Shown: piece after piece, positions 1 through 7,406 of the stretch
Layout: every line of letters starts with the position of its first letter
Position numbering within the stretch: the stretch's first letter is position 1
Assembly: GCA_945827465.1 (NCBI GenBank)
Contig: CALZOH010000041.1
Location: forward strand, 1 to 16,807
DNA: 16,807 bases
Origin: an uncultured Prevotellaceae bacterium
Lineage (GTDB): Bacteria; Bacteroidota; Bacteroidia; Bacteroidales; Bacteroidaceae
Direction: 5' to 3'
Notes under the pieces: generated by a model
The model's database searches: none
Told to the model about the DNA's origin: nothing
The model's input: the letters and a program-made list of their open reading frames with translations, nothing else
Position numbers and translations under genes: made by a program

Positions 1-61
1 TCTCTGAAAAGTTTCAGAAGCGTGAAAACATTTATTTTGGGTCTCTGAAAAGTTTCAGAAG
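1..61. repeat. Two copies of a 20-bp palindromic direct repeat
   Basis: The 20-mer TCTCTGAAAAGTTTCAGAAG occurs identically at 1-20 and 42-61, a period of 41 bases. Each copy contains a near-perfect dyad, TCTGAAA-AG-TTTCAGA. The sequence after each copy is also loosely similar (an A-rich stretch, then CATTT), so the true unit may be about 41 bases and degenerate. The first copy starts at base 1, so the array may continue to the left of the window. It could be an intergenic repeat family or a tandem operator; the sequence does not decide between them. Confidence 0.75.
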
Positions 62-165
62 GTATAAAAAAGACATTTTTTAATATTTGAAACCTTCCGC
101 AAGCACTCCACCGGTCCGTCTCAAGCCTTCGGGCGCTCCATCATGCTCGCCGCAGGCATCAAATA

Positions 166-195
166 GAATCGCGGGACTAAGAGATCCCGCGATTC
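166..195 (-). terminator. Strong hairpin, probable terminator after apt
   Basis: An 11-bp perfect inverted repeat, GAATCGCGGGA (166-176) and TCCCGCGATTC (185-195), encloses an 8-base loop. It lies about 70 bases past the stop codon of the minus-strand apt gene. On the minus strand it is followed by TATTTG, so the U-tract is short. It is the best terminator candidate for apt, but it could equally end a plus-strand transcript entering from the left of the window. Confidence 0.55.
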
Positions 196-265
196 GGCGA
201 TAAAACCTAATAATAAAAACATGAAAAAATATTCTGGATGTTCTCTTCTACAAGAACAGAACGCG

Positions 266-784
266 CTATGCTTTCTCCCGCATCTCCAGCAGGCAATGTA
301 GAGGTACCCCTTCGGTCAACTGCTGCGGAAGGTCGGTCAAGCGGATGAACACAAGGTCCTCGATTTGGTTCGTCACGTTTCCGACCAGTCGATTGGCCGC
401 CACGAGCGTACCACCCAAAGCCAGCAGGTCGTCCACAATGAGCACCTTGTCGGTGGGCTTCACCATATCGTGCTGCATCTCCATCGCCGCCGTGCCGTAT
501 TCTAAGTCATACGTCTCGCCAAAGCACGTGCCCGGCAGTTTGCCGGCCTTGCGCAAGGGCACGAAACCACAATGCAGCCTTTCGCTCAGTGGGATGCCCA
601 ACATCAGACCGCGCGCCTCAATGGCGGCTACCTTGGTGAAGCCCCGGCCGGCCACCAGAGCGGCCAGGTCGTCGATAAGCAAAGCGAAAGCCTCGGCATG
701 GGCCATCACCGACATCCAGTCGATGAAGGTGATACCTTCCTTCGGAAAGTTGGGATAATATCGGATATAATCTTGATAACTCAT
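266..784 (-). CDS. apt: Adenine phosphoribosyltransferase-like protein
   Basis: This is a 172-residue type I phosphoribosyltransferase, the normal length for APT, which converts adenine and PRPP to AMP in purine salvage in the cytoplasm. Visible landmarks are EARG near residue 56, the flexible-loop segment LRKAGKLPG at 77-85, EYG at 95-97 and the PRPP-binding segment VLIVDDLLALGGT at 114-126. The frame is open back to 910, but the extra 42 residues are basic and unlike APT, so the ATG at 784 (protein starting MSYQDYIRYYPNFP) is chosen; a purine-rich stretch, AAAAAAGAG, precedes it. An oddity is Leu123 where the family motif has Thr (ATGGT). The usual PGxLFxD-T region also reads EGITFIDWMSVM. 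The gene may therefore have a shifted substrate range. It is divergent from the MFS gene. Confidence 0.85.
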   Translation of the reverse strand: MSYQDYIRYYPNFPKEGITFIDWMSVMAHAEAFALLIDDLAALVAGRGFTKVAAIEARGLMLGIPLSERLHCGFVPLRKAGKLPGTCFGETYDLEYGTAAMEMQHDMVKPTDKVLIVDDLLALGGTLVAANRLVGNVTNQIEDLVFIRLTDLPQQLTEGVPLHCLLEMREKA

Positions 785-1056
785 CTGGCTCTTTTTTCTT
801 CGTCGGAAGCCCCGCCTCGGCCTGCACAGGCGCGGTTGAAGCAACCAACCATTATAGAAACGCAAACTCACTAAGGATATTGCCTTTGGCACGAAAAAAA
901 AATGGTTCACCGCGAGTGTCGGCCACCTTTCGGAGCATTTTCAAAGAAGGAGCCGCCGTCTTTTAACAAAAAATACTACCTTTGTACGGCTTTGGGAACC
1001 CTGCGGCAACCGAGCATGAAGAGAATCTCACAAGATATCAAATAGCTAACTCCCCT
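785..1056. other. Divergent intergenic region, apt / MFS transporter
   Basis: The 272 bases between the two divergent starts hold a clear plus-strand -7 element at 977-984 for the transporter. For apt only a near match exists on the minus strand: TGAGTTTG at 870-863, one base off TAnnTTTG. No gene is supported here; an in-frame upward extension of apt covers part of it but has no family resemblance. Confidence 0.5.
977..984 (+). promoter_or_regulatory. Bacteroidota -7 promoter element for the MFS gene
   Basis: TACCTTTG matches the Bacteroidota sigma-ABfr -7 consensus TAnnTTTG exactly, inside the larger string ACTACCTTTGTAC. Transcription would start around 990, about 65 bases before the chosen ATG. 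No convincing -33 TTTG lies at the usual 19-21 base spacing; an AT-rich TTTTAAC at 961 is closer than normal. Confidence 0.65.
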
Positions 1057-2505
1057 ATGACAGGACCAACACCCAACAAGAAGATGACCAATTTCAGATG
1101 GCTGCTCTGCGGCATGCTGTTCTTGGCAACCACCGTGAATTACATGGACCGTCAGGCACTATCGCTGACGTGGAAGAACTTTATAGCTCCCGAATTTCAC
1201 TGGACCGACACGGATTACGGCAAGATTGCCGCCACGTTCTCACTCATTTACGCTATCGCCAACCTCTTCTCAGGTCGCATCATCGACTGGTTAGGCACGA
1301 AGCGAGGTTACGCCTGGGCCATCGGCGTATGGTCGTTGGGTGCCTGCCTTCACGCCGTCTGCGGCTATGCCACCGAAAAGGTGGTGGGCGTCAACTCCGC
1401 CGTCGAATTGGTAGGCGCAACGGGAGGACTGGCCGCCACCATCGCCATGGTGAGCGTCTACTTCTTCATGGCAGCCCGATTCATCCTGGCAGCCGGTGAG
1501 GCGGGCAACTTCCCATCGGCCGTCAAGGTAACAGCCGAATACTTCCCCGGTCGCGACCGCGCCTTTGCTACCGCCATCTTCAACGCAGGTTCAACGGTGG
1601 GCGCCCTCGTCGCTCCGCTCTCCATCCCCAACTTGGCGCGCTACTTCAAAGACTCCGGCTACGGCAACGGATGGGAAATGGCCTTCATCATCATCGGTGC
1701 ACTCGGCTTCGTATGGATGGGCGTATGGCTCTACCTCTATCGCGACATTCACTCCAACCCCCACGTGAACGAAGCCGAGAAAGCCTACATCATGCAGGAC
1801 CATGACACAACCGAAAAGCAGAAAGACGACGGCGGGCGCAAACTCAGTCTGGGCGAATGCGTCAAGCTGCGCCAGACCTGGGCCATCGTGCTGGGCAAGT
1901 TCCTCACTGACGGCGTGTGGTGGTTCTTCTTGTTCTGGACACCCGCCTACGTCAACGACGTCTACGGCTACAGTTCTGACAGCTTCACGGGCCAGATGTT
2001 AATCTTCGTACTCTACGCCATCACCCTCCTCTCGCTCTACGGAGGCAAGCTGCCCACCATCATCATCAACCGCACGGGTCTGAAACCCTACGACGCCCGC
2101 ATGCGAGCCATGCTGGTGTTTGCCCTCTTCCCCCTACTGGGCCTCATCGCCCAACCCATGGGCAGTTATTCCTACTGGTGGCCCATCATCATCATCGGTA
2201 TCGTAGGCGCCGCCCATCAGTCGTGGAGCGCCAACCTCTTCACCGTAGGCAGCGACCTCTTCCCGAAAAACACCGTTGCCACCATCACCGGTCTCAACGG
2301 CATGGCAGGAGGTATCAGCAGTTTCCTCATCAACATCGGTTCAGGAAAGCTCTTCGACTATGCCGCCGAAACCAACATGGAGTTCATGGGATTCGTCGGC
2401 AAACCGGCCGGATACTTCATCATCTTCTGCCTCTGCTCGGTGGCTTACCTGATAGGATGGAGCGTGATGAAAGCACTCGTACCGAAATACAAGCCCGTTT
2501 TGTAG
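1057..2505 (+). CDS. MFS transporter, anion:cation symporter (hexuronate-like) family
   Basis: This is a 482-residue integral membrane protein with about 12 hydrophobic segments, placed in the major facilitator superfamily ACS branch (ExuT-like), which imports organic anions such as hexuronates with a cation. Diagnostic stretches are NYMDRQ in helix 1 (residues 28-33), the helix 2-3 signature GRIIDWLGTKRG (73-84) and GEAGNFPSAVK (147-157). A charged central loop (around residues 230-270) divides the two six-helix halves. The frame opens at a TTG at 982, but that codon lies within the promoter -7 element, so ATG 1057 is preferred; ATG 1084 is a second possibility. It stands alone, convergent with rodA, with no sugar-catabolism genes nearby, so the substrate cannot be named. 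Codon use is rich in C-ending codons. Confidence 0.85.
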   Translation: MTGPTPNKKMTNFRWLLCGMLFLATTVNYMDRQALSLTWKNFIAPEFHWTDTDYGKIAATFSLIYAIANLFSGRIIDWLGTKRGYAWAIGVWSLGACLHAVCGYATEKVVGVNSAVELVGATGGLAATIAMVSVYFFMAARFILAAGEAGNFPSAVKVTAEYFPGRDRAFATAIFNAGSTVGALVAPLSIPNLARYFKDSGYGNGWEMAFIIIGALGFVWMGVWLYLYRDIHSNPHVNEAEKAYIMQDHDTTEKQKDDGGRKLSLGECVKLRQTWAIVLGKFLTDGVWWFFLFWTPAYVNDVYGYSSDSFTGQMLIFVLYAITLLSLYGGKLPTIIINRTGLKPYDARMRAMLVFALFPLLGLIAQPMGSYSYWWPIIIIGIVGAAHQSWSANLFTVGSDLFPKNTVATITGLNGMAGGISSFLINIGSGKLFDYAAETNMEFMGFVGKPAGYFIIFCLCSVAYLIGWSVMKALVPKYKPVL

Positions 2506-2574
2506 AAACACTATACACAAGTCTTGATGAAGAGTTGGGTGTGTCGTTACCTTTGAACGATGCACCCGCTCTGT
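2506..2574. other. Convergent intergenic region, MFS / rodA
   Basis: Sixty-nine bases separate the stops of the convergent MFS and rodA genes. I see no stable hairpin followed by a T-tract on either strand. The only recognisable string is a TACCTTTG at 2548-2555 on the plus strand, which would read antisense into rodA. Confidence 0.4.
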
Positions 2575-4053
2575 TTATCTGTCGCGCCTATACAGGCCGC
2601 GCGCCAAGTCAATGCGCAAAAAGATAAACAGCAACAGCGTGAAACCCCATAGCGAAGATCCGCCATAGCTGAAGAAAGGCAAGGGAATGCCGATGACAGG
2701 CGTCAAACCAATCACCATGCCCACATTAATGATGAGGTGGAACAGGAAAATGCTCACCACACAGTAGCCATACACCCGCCCGAAGGCATAGGTTTGTCGC
2801 TCGGCCAAGTAGATGAGGCGCAGAATGAGGGTCAGAAAGAGCAACAGCACCACCGCCGAACCCACAAAGCCGTGCTCCTCGCCCACGGTACAGAAGATAA
2901 AGTCGGTATCTTGCTCGGGCACGTACTTCAACTTGGTCTGCGTTCCGTTGAGGAAACCCTTACCCGTCAAGCCGCCCGAACCGATGGCGATTTCGCTTTG
3001 GTGAACATTATATCCGGCGCCGTTCACGTCGTCTTCCAGACCGAGCAACACGCGGATGCGCACCTGCTGATGAGGAGCCAGAACATCGTCAAGCACGTAG
3101 TTGGATGAAAAGTGCAGTGCCAGCGAGCCCACGGCAAACAGAGCTATCAACGCCGGGCGTAACTGACGGAAGCGAAACGAATGCACCAGCAGCGCGCCCA
3201 CAAAGACGACGCAAATAACGAGCTGCACCCACGCCACGTTATAAGCCGGCAATACATGATCGGACAAAGCCAACGACAAGGCCGTAAGGCCCACACCAAA
3301 GCCCAACAATTTCCACAACAGTTTGCGCTCCTTCTGGTAAATAGCGAAGAGGAATGCCGTAAAAACCCATACCAGCAGTTGCACCACAAACTCACCCACC
3401 GTAGCCGTCGTGTGAGGCAACTGGAACGGATCATAGCGCAAGCCCACCACGAAGTAAACGATGGCGGCAAAGCCCACGAAGAGCACGCTACCGCTCATTC
3501 CCTCGCGATAGAAGACCACAAAGAAAGCCAAGTAAACCAGCGCCGAACCGGTCTCCTTCTGCAGAATAATCAGCACAAGAGGTAGCACCACCAAGAAAAC
3601 GGCTCGGGCAAAGTTGCGCGTGCGTTGCAGATTAAAGCCATACGTCCCCATCAACTTCGCCAAGGCCAAAGCCGTGGCACACTTGGCAAACTCTGCCGGC
3701 TGAATGCTTAACGAGCCTACAGTAATCCAAGAGTACGACCCCTTATGGTCTGTAGCCAAGAAGGGCGTGACCAGCAAGAGGAGCATAAAGGCTAAGTAGA
3801 TGACATTGGCAAACGTGTCGAACACGCGGTCGTCGATGAGCAGAATCATCAGGGCCAGCACGAGCGAACAGCCAATCCACGTAATCTGCTTGCCCGAGCG
3901 CAAGGAGAAGTCGAGAATATCCATATCGCCATAATTATAGCAGGCACCAATGACGCAGAGACATCCGGCCGCGAGCAGCAGGAGGTAGACCACGACGGTG
4001 AACCAGTCGAGTTGGGTGAAGAGATGACGGAAGCTAACGTTTGCGCGTGCCAT
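2575..4053 (-). CDS. rodA: RodA, peptidoglycan glycosyltransferase of the elongasome
   Basis: This 492-residue polytopic membrane protein belongs to the SEDS family (FtsW/RodA/SpoVE), which polymerises lipid II into glycan strands with its partner PBP2. Family motifs are QPAEFAK (118-124), PEQDTDFIF (379-387) and the C-terminal GIPLPFFSYGGSS (454-466). It is roughly 120 residues longer than E. coli RodA. The extra length lies in the middle (about residues 185-315) as additional hydrophobic segments. The start is ATG 4053, inside the end of mrdA (20-base overlap), which indicates translational coupling. It is the last gene of the elongation cluster; assignment to RodA rather than FtsW rests on its position beside PBP2 and the MreBCD genes. 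Confidence 0.93.
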   Translation of the reverse strand: MARANVSFRHLFTQLDWFTVVVYLLLLAAGCLCVIGACYNYGDMDILDFSLRSGKQITWIGCSLVLALMILLIDDRVFDTFANVIYLAFMLLLLVTPFLATDHKGSYSWITVGSLSIQPAEFAKCATALALAKLMGTYGFNLQRTRNFARAVFLVVLPLVLIILQKETGSALVYLAFFVVFYREGMSGSVLFVGFAAIVYFVVGLRYDPFQLPHTTATVGEFVVQLLVWVFTAFLFAIYQKERKLLWKLLGFGVGLTALSLALSDHVLPAYNVAWVQLVICVVFVGALLVHSFRFRQLRPALIALFAVGSLALHFSSNYVLDDVLAPHQQVRIRVLLGLEDDVNGAGYNVHQSEIAIGSGGLTGKGFLNGTQTKLKYVPEQDTDFIFCTVGEEHGFVGSAVVLLLFLTLILRLIYLAERQTYAFGRVYGYCVVSIFLFHLIINVGMVIGLTPVIGIPLPFFSYGGSSLWGFTLLLFIFLRIDLARGLYRRDR

Positions 4054-5881
4054 AACTAATTGTTTTTTGTGAGAAGACTTCGGCCTTCACCTGGCTCTCT
4101 TCCGAGAGTCCTCCGTGAAGGTATTGTTCTATCATCAAGGCCCCAATGGGCACTCCATACACAGCACCGAATCCGCCGTTCTCCACATAGACCGAGACGG
4201 CAATGCGAGGATTGTTCATCGGAGCGAAACCCATAAAGACCGAATGGTCGTGACCTCGGTTCTCGGCCGTACCCGTCTTTCCGCAGATTTCAAGGCCGGG
4301 CAGATTGGCCGCCTTACAAGTTCCGCCCAACACGGCGTGACGCATGCCGTTAACAACCATCGAATAGTAAGCCGGATCGACCATCGTATGGTGCGCCTCC
4401 TTAAATTCGGGCGCCAGTTCCTTTCCCTCAACCTTCTTCACCACATGGGGCACGAAATAATGGCCACGATTGGCGATGGTAGCACAAAGGTTGGCAATCT
4501 GTAGCGGTGTGAGCGAAACCTCACCCTGTCCGATGGCATCACTGATGATGGTCAGCGCATTCCAACGGCTGTTGTAATGCTTGTCGTAGTACTCGGCATT
4601 GGGAATCATGCCTCGCTTCTCACCCGGCAGGTCAATGCCGAGCCGATAGCCGAAGCCCATCGCCACCATGTGGTCTTTCCAACGCGTGAAGGCTTTGGCA
4701 TACGAGCCATACTTGCGCTTGTTCATGATCATCTGATAGAATCCCCAGCAAAAATAACTGTTGCACGAGGTCTGAATAGCATACGTGAGCGCCGTGGGCG
4801 AAGCATGACCGTGGCAACCCACACGCGTCCGTCCGTAAACGAAACCGTGATAACAGGGATAGGAAGTCTGAGGCGTAATGATACCTTCCTGTAAAAAAGT
4901 CAGGGCCTGCGATGTCTTGAACGTAGAACCGGGCGGATACTGCCCCATAATGGCGCGATTGAGCAAGGGAATGTGGGGGTCGCGCCTCAATTGCTTATAG
5001 TTTTCGCCGCGATCGGCTCCCACCAACATGTGAGGGTCGAACGTGGGCGACGAAACCATGCAAAGCACCTCGCCCGTGGCCGGTTCAATGGCCACGATGC
5101 TGCCAATCTTGCCGCGCATCAGTCGCTCACCCAACTCTTGCAGGTTCCGGTCGATGCTGAGCGTCAGCGTGCGCCCCGGTTCAGGCACACGGTCGAAGCG
5201 ACCATTCTGATAATGTCCCTTGATGCGGCCGTGAACATCGCGCAACATGATCTTCATGCCCTTCACACCGCGTAAATCTTCTTCGTAAGATTTCTCCACG
5301 CCCAACTTACCGATATAATCGCCGGGACGATAATATGCGTCTTGTTCAATTTCCTCGGGCGAAGCCTCTCCCACATCGCCCAACACATGGGCGGCCACTG
5401 ACGTGGCGTAATGACGCACGGCGCGTTTCTCAATATAGAATCCCTTGAACTTATAGAGTTTCTCCTGCAAGATGGCAAACTGCTTGGGCGGAATCTGGCT
5501 GATGAAGAGTTGGGGCGTGAAACGGGAATAACCGTGATTCTTGGCCGGATTCTTGATGTCGTTCATTCTGTCTTCGTATTGCTGGCGCGTAATCCCGATG
5601 GTGCGACAAAACTCCAGCGTATCGATACCCCTCTGCTCGTTCATGATGACCATCATGTTGTACGAGGGTTCGTTGTACACCATCAATCGACCGTTGCGGT
5701 CGGTAATCAATCCACGAGCCGGATACTGTATCTTCTTGAGAAAGGCATTTGAATCGGCATACCTTTTATAGTCATCACTAAACACCTGAAGAAACAGCAG
5801 TCTCACCAAGTAAATCATCACCACCAACACGGCCACAACGCCAATGGTGAACTTACGTTTCTCCAACTGCAGCGCCTTCAT
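4034..5881 (-). CDS. mrdA: Penicillin-binding protein 2 (elongation transpeptidase)
   Basis: This 615-residue class B PBP cross-links peptidoglycan in the periplasm during rod elongation, paired with RodA. It has a short cytoplasmic N-terminus and one membrane anchor (about residues 12-33), a pedestal domain (about 50-230) and a transpeptidase domain. All three active-site motifs are visible: STFK with the nucleophilic Ser319 (319-322), SCN (372-374) and KTG (535-537). Its ATG (5881) overlaps the mreD stop as ATGA, and its 3' end overlaps rodA by 20 bases, so the three genes are tightly coupled. Length is normal for PBP2 and nothing appears truncated. Neighbourhood with mreBCD and rodA separates it from the division paralogue FtsI. 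Confidence 0.95.
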   Translation of the reverse strand: MKALQLEKRKFTIGVVAVLVVMIYLVRLLFLQVFSDDYKRYADSNAFLKKIQYPARGLITDRNGRLMVYNEPSYNMMVIMNEQRGIDTLEFCRTIGITRQQYEDRMNDIKNPAKNHGYSRFTPQLFISQIPPKQFAILQEKLYKFKGFYIEKRAVRHYATSVAAHVLGDVGEASPEEIEQDAYYRPGDYIGKLGVEKSYEEDLRGVKGMKIMLRDVHGRIKGHYQNGRFDRVPEPGRTLTLSIDRNLQELGERLMRGKIGSIVAIEPATGEVLCMVSSPTFDPHMLVGADRGENYKQLRRDPHIPLLNRAIMGQYPPGSTFKTSQALTFLQEGIITPQTSYPCYHGFVYGRTRVGCHGHASPTALTYAIQTSCNSYFCWGFYQMIMNKRKYGSYAKAFTRWKDHMVAMGFGYRLGIDLPGEKRGMIPNAEYYDKHYNSRWNALTIISDAIGQGEVSLTPLQIANLCATIANRGHYFVPHVVKKVEGKELAPEFKEAHHTMVDPAYYSMVVNGMRHAVLGGTCKAANLPGLEICGKTGTAENRGHDHSVFMGFAPMNNPRIAVSVYVENGGFGAVYGVPIGALMIEQYLHGGLSEESQVKAEVFSQKTISYGTRKR

Positions 5882-6414
5882 GCCCTCCCCTGCTGTTTCG
5901 ACGCACCTCCGATGCGCACACTCTCAATAGCGGCAATAAACAATAGCGACATCAGGCTGCCGCCCAAAATATTGATCAGCATGTCCTGCCAATGAAAGAA
6001 CGAAAACGCTTCCAATAAATAAAACACAACCTGCTGTATCAGCACGGCCACCAACAGGTAACGCAAAAAAGCAGGCCAACCCATCACGCGGGCCGACGGG
6101 AGCAACTCGCTCTCATCCTCATCAGAATCTTTTGCCAAGAATGCTTTGTAGAGCACCGGCTGCAAGAGCCCCAGCAGAGTGAGTGCAGCGGCGTTCATGC
6201 CCGGCGTATTGGTAAATATGTCTTGACACAAGCCCATCAAGAATCCCCAAGCCACAACGACAGTACGCGAGGCTGAAGGAGGAAAGAGCAAAATGAAATA
6301 GAGGCATATCATGGGCGTAGCATAACCCAAAATTTGCACATGGTTAAAGATCAGTACCTGCAATGCCAACAGCAGGACGAAATAAAACAACCGACGGAAA
6401 AAGTTACCTAACAT
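5878..6414 (-). CDS. mreD: MreD, rod-shape-determining membrane protein
   Basis: This is a 178-residue hydrophobic protein with about five membrane segments, sitting between mreC and mrdA, which is the standard place for MreD. MreD works with MreC to connect the MreB filament to the RodA-PBP2 pair. The segment GLCQDIFTNTPGMNAAA matches the conserved MreD pattern in which an acidic residue follows a helix and precedes a small-residue loop. The frame is open to 6522, overlapping mreC, but the extra 36 residues are hydrophilic and unlike MreD; ATG 6414 gives MLGNFFRRLFYF directly ahead of the first helix and leaves a 26-base gap after mreC. The stop overlaps the mrdA start by 4 bases. MreD is poorly conserved, so context carries much of the call. 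Confidence 0.85.
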   Translation of the reverse strand: MLGNFFRRLFYFVLLLALQVLIFNHVQILGYATPMICLYFILLFPPSASRTVVVAWGFLMGLCQDIFTNTPGMNAAALTLLGLLQPVLYKAFLAKDSDEDESELLPSARVMGWPAFLRYLLVAVLIQQVVFYLLEAFSFFHWQDMLINILGGSLMSLLFIAAIESVRIGGASKQQGRA

Positions 6415-6440
6415 AATGCTCTGAAACGAATATAAAATCT

Positions 6441-7301
6441 TTACTGCGCATTCTCTCCCGACTTCATCAGATGGAGTTGCAGACTCTCCAATTCGGCTCG
6501 CTCGTCGTTCACCACCACACAAACATCGGACAAGGCTCCAAAATCAGTGCTGAGATTTACTTTCATCTGCAAAGAAAGGCCATCGGGAGCATTGTCAACC
6601 GACACTACGCGACCCACAAAGATTCCGGAAGGGAAAACAGTGGAATAACCGCTGGTCTCGACATAATCGCCCACCTTGATTTTGGCATATCGCGGCACAT
6701 CGTTGAGATAAGCGTAGAGCGAACTACCTCCATCCCATTGCAGACTGCCGAAATAGTTGCTGTGACGGATGCGACAGCTGATATTGGACTTCACATTGAT
6801 CGTAGGAAGTATCATGGAGTAGTGCCTGCCGGCATAAACCACGATGCCCACTACTCCTCCGCTGGCAATTACGCCCATTTCGGTATGCACACCGTCGTCC
6901 TGCCCTTTGTCAATCACGATATAGTTCTCGCTTTTCAAGATGGAATTAGAAACGACGCGTGCCTCTATCAGCGAATAGCCTTTGAGCGAATCGAGCACCT
7001 GCCGCTCCGTGGGAGTCGGCACATGATTGGCCTTGCTCAAGGCCGCACGCAGTTCGTTCACCTGCCGTTGCAACCGGATATTTTGCCTCGTCAAGTCCTT
7101 ATTGACTTGTTTCAGGCGGATAAAGGCCATCATGTCGGCATATTGGCGGTCAATGCGTGCTACCACCTCATTGGCCGACGTAAACCATACGCTCCCCTGG
7201 AATTGATTGAAATGAAACAGCAGAGTGCCACTAATGATTTCCAGTACAATGAACAGAAACCAATAGTTATACTTCTTGAGAAACTCCAATAAGTTATGCA
7301 C
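6441..7301 (-). CDS. mreC: MreC, rod-shape-determining protein
   Basis: This 286-residue protein has one N-terminal membrane helix (about residues 14-31), a periplasmic coiled-coil region (about 45-92) and a double beta-barrel domain, the usual MreC design. The barrel segment ETSGYSTVFPSGIFVGRV-like (around 215-232) and DKGQDDGV (131-138) are family hallmarks. MreC forms periplasmic filaments that activate PBP2-RodA. The start is a GTG at 7301; the resulting N-terminus (MHNLLEFLKKYNYW) fits the family well, and no ATG lies at an equivalent position. A 105-base gap with a large inverted repeat separates it from mreB, much wider than the other gaps in the cluster, so this is the likeliest point of differential expression. 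Confidence 0.93.
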   Translation of the reverse strand: MHNLLEFLKKYNYWFLFIVLEIISGTLLFHFNQFQGSVWFTSANEVVARIDRQYADMMAFIRLKQVNKDLTRQNIRLQRQVNELRAALSKANHVPTPTERQVLDSLKGYSLIEARVVSNSILKSENYIVIDKGQDDGVHTEMGVIASGGVVGIVVYAGRHYSMILPTINVKSNISCRIRHSNYFGSLQWDGGSSLYAYLNDVPRYAKIKVGDYVETSGYSTVFPSGIFVGRVVSVDNAPDGLSLQMKVNLSTDFGALSDVCVVVNDERAELESLQLHLMKSGENAQ

Positions 7302-7305
7302 AGGC

Positions 7306-7313
7306 TGACGTCA
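7306..7313. promoter_or_regulatory. TGACGTCA palindrome just upstream of mreC
   Basis: A perfect 8-bp palindrome lies 4 bases upstream of the mreC GTG start. No Bacteroidota regulator is known to me for this sequence, and an 8-mer palindrome may be chance. It occupies the place where a ribosome binding site would sit, and no Shine-Dalgarno is visible there. Confidence 0.25.
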
Positions 7314-7321
7314 TAGAAAAG

Positions 7322-7387
7322 CCTTTGGTCAGACCCCGTTCAACGATGCGGCTCAAACCGCAACTGCAAACAAAGACTGACCAAAGG
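7322..7387 (-). terminator. Large inverted repeat between mreB and mreC (terminator/attenuator candidate)
   Basis: The arms CCTTTGGTCAG (7322-7332) and CTGACCAAAGG (7377-7387) are an 11-bp perfect inverted repeat. The 44-base interior contains its own hairpin TGCGG-CTCAAA-CCGCA (7347-7362). On the minus strand the outer stem is followed by CTTTTC. This could be a partial terminator that lowers mreC, mreD, mrdA and rodA expression relative to mreB, or an RNA processing or protection site. The structure is seen; the role is inferred. Confidence 0.55.
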
Positions 7388-7406
7388 TCGGTTATACTCT
7401 TTCTGA

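Noticed and set aside
1..61. CRISPR array at the left edge
   Set aside because: Only two repeat copies with a single 21-base interval, related flanking sequence after each repeat and no cas genes; spacers would be expected to be unrelated and of 25-40 bases.
66..166. End of a plus-strand gene entering from the left, or a short minus-strand peptide
   Set aside because: The stretch at 95-165 is GC-richer and open in one frame up to a TAG at 164-166, but a stop lies about 33 codons upstream and no start or family similarity is visible.
863..870. -7 element for apt on the minus strand
   Set aside because: TGAGTTTG is one base away from TAnnTTTG and no -33 box is visible; too weak to list as a promoter.
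345..874. Plus-strand open frames across the apt gene
   Set aside because: They are antisense to a clearly recognisable phosphoribosyltransferase and show no family resemblance.
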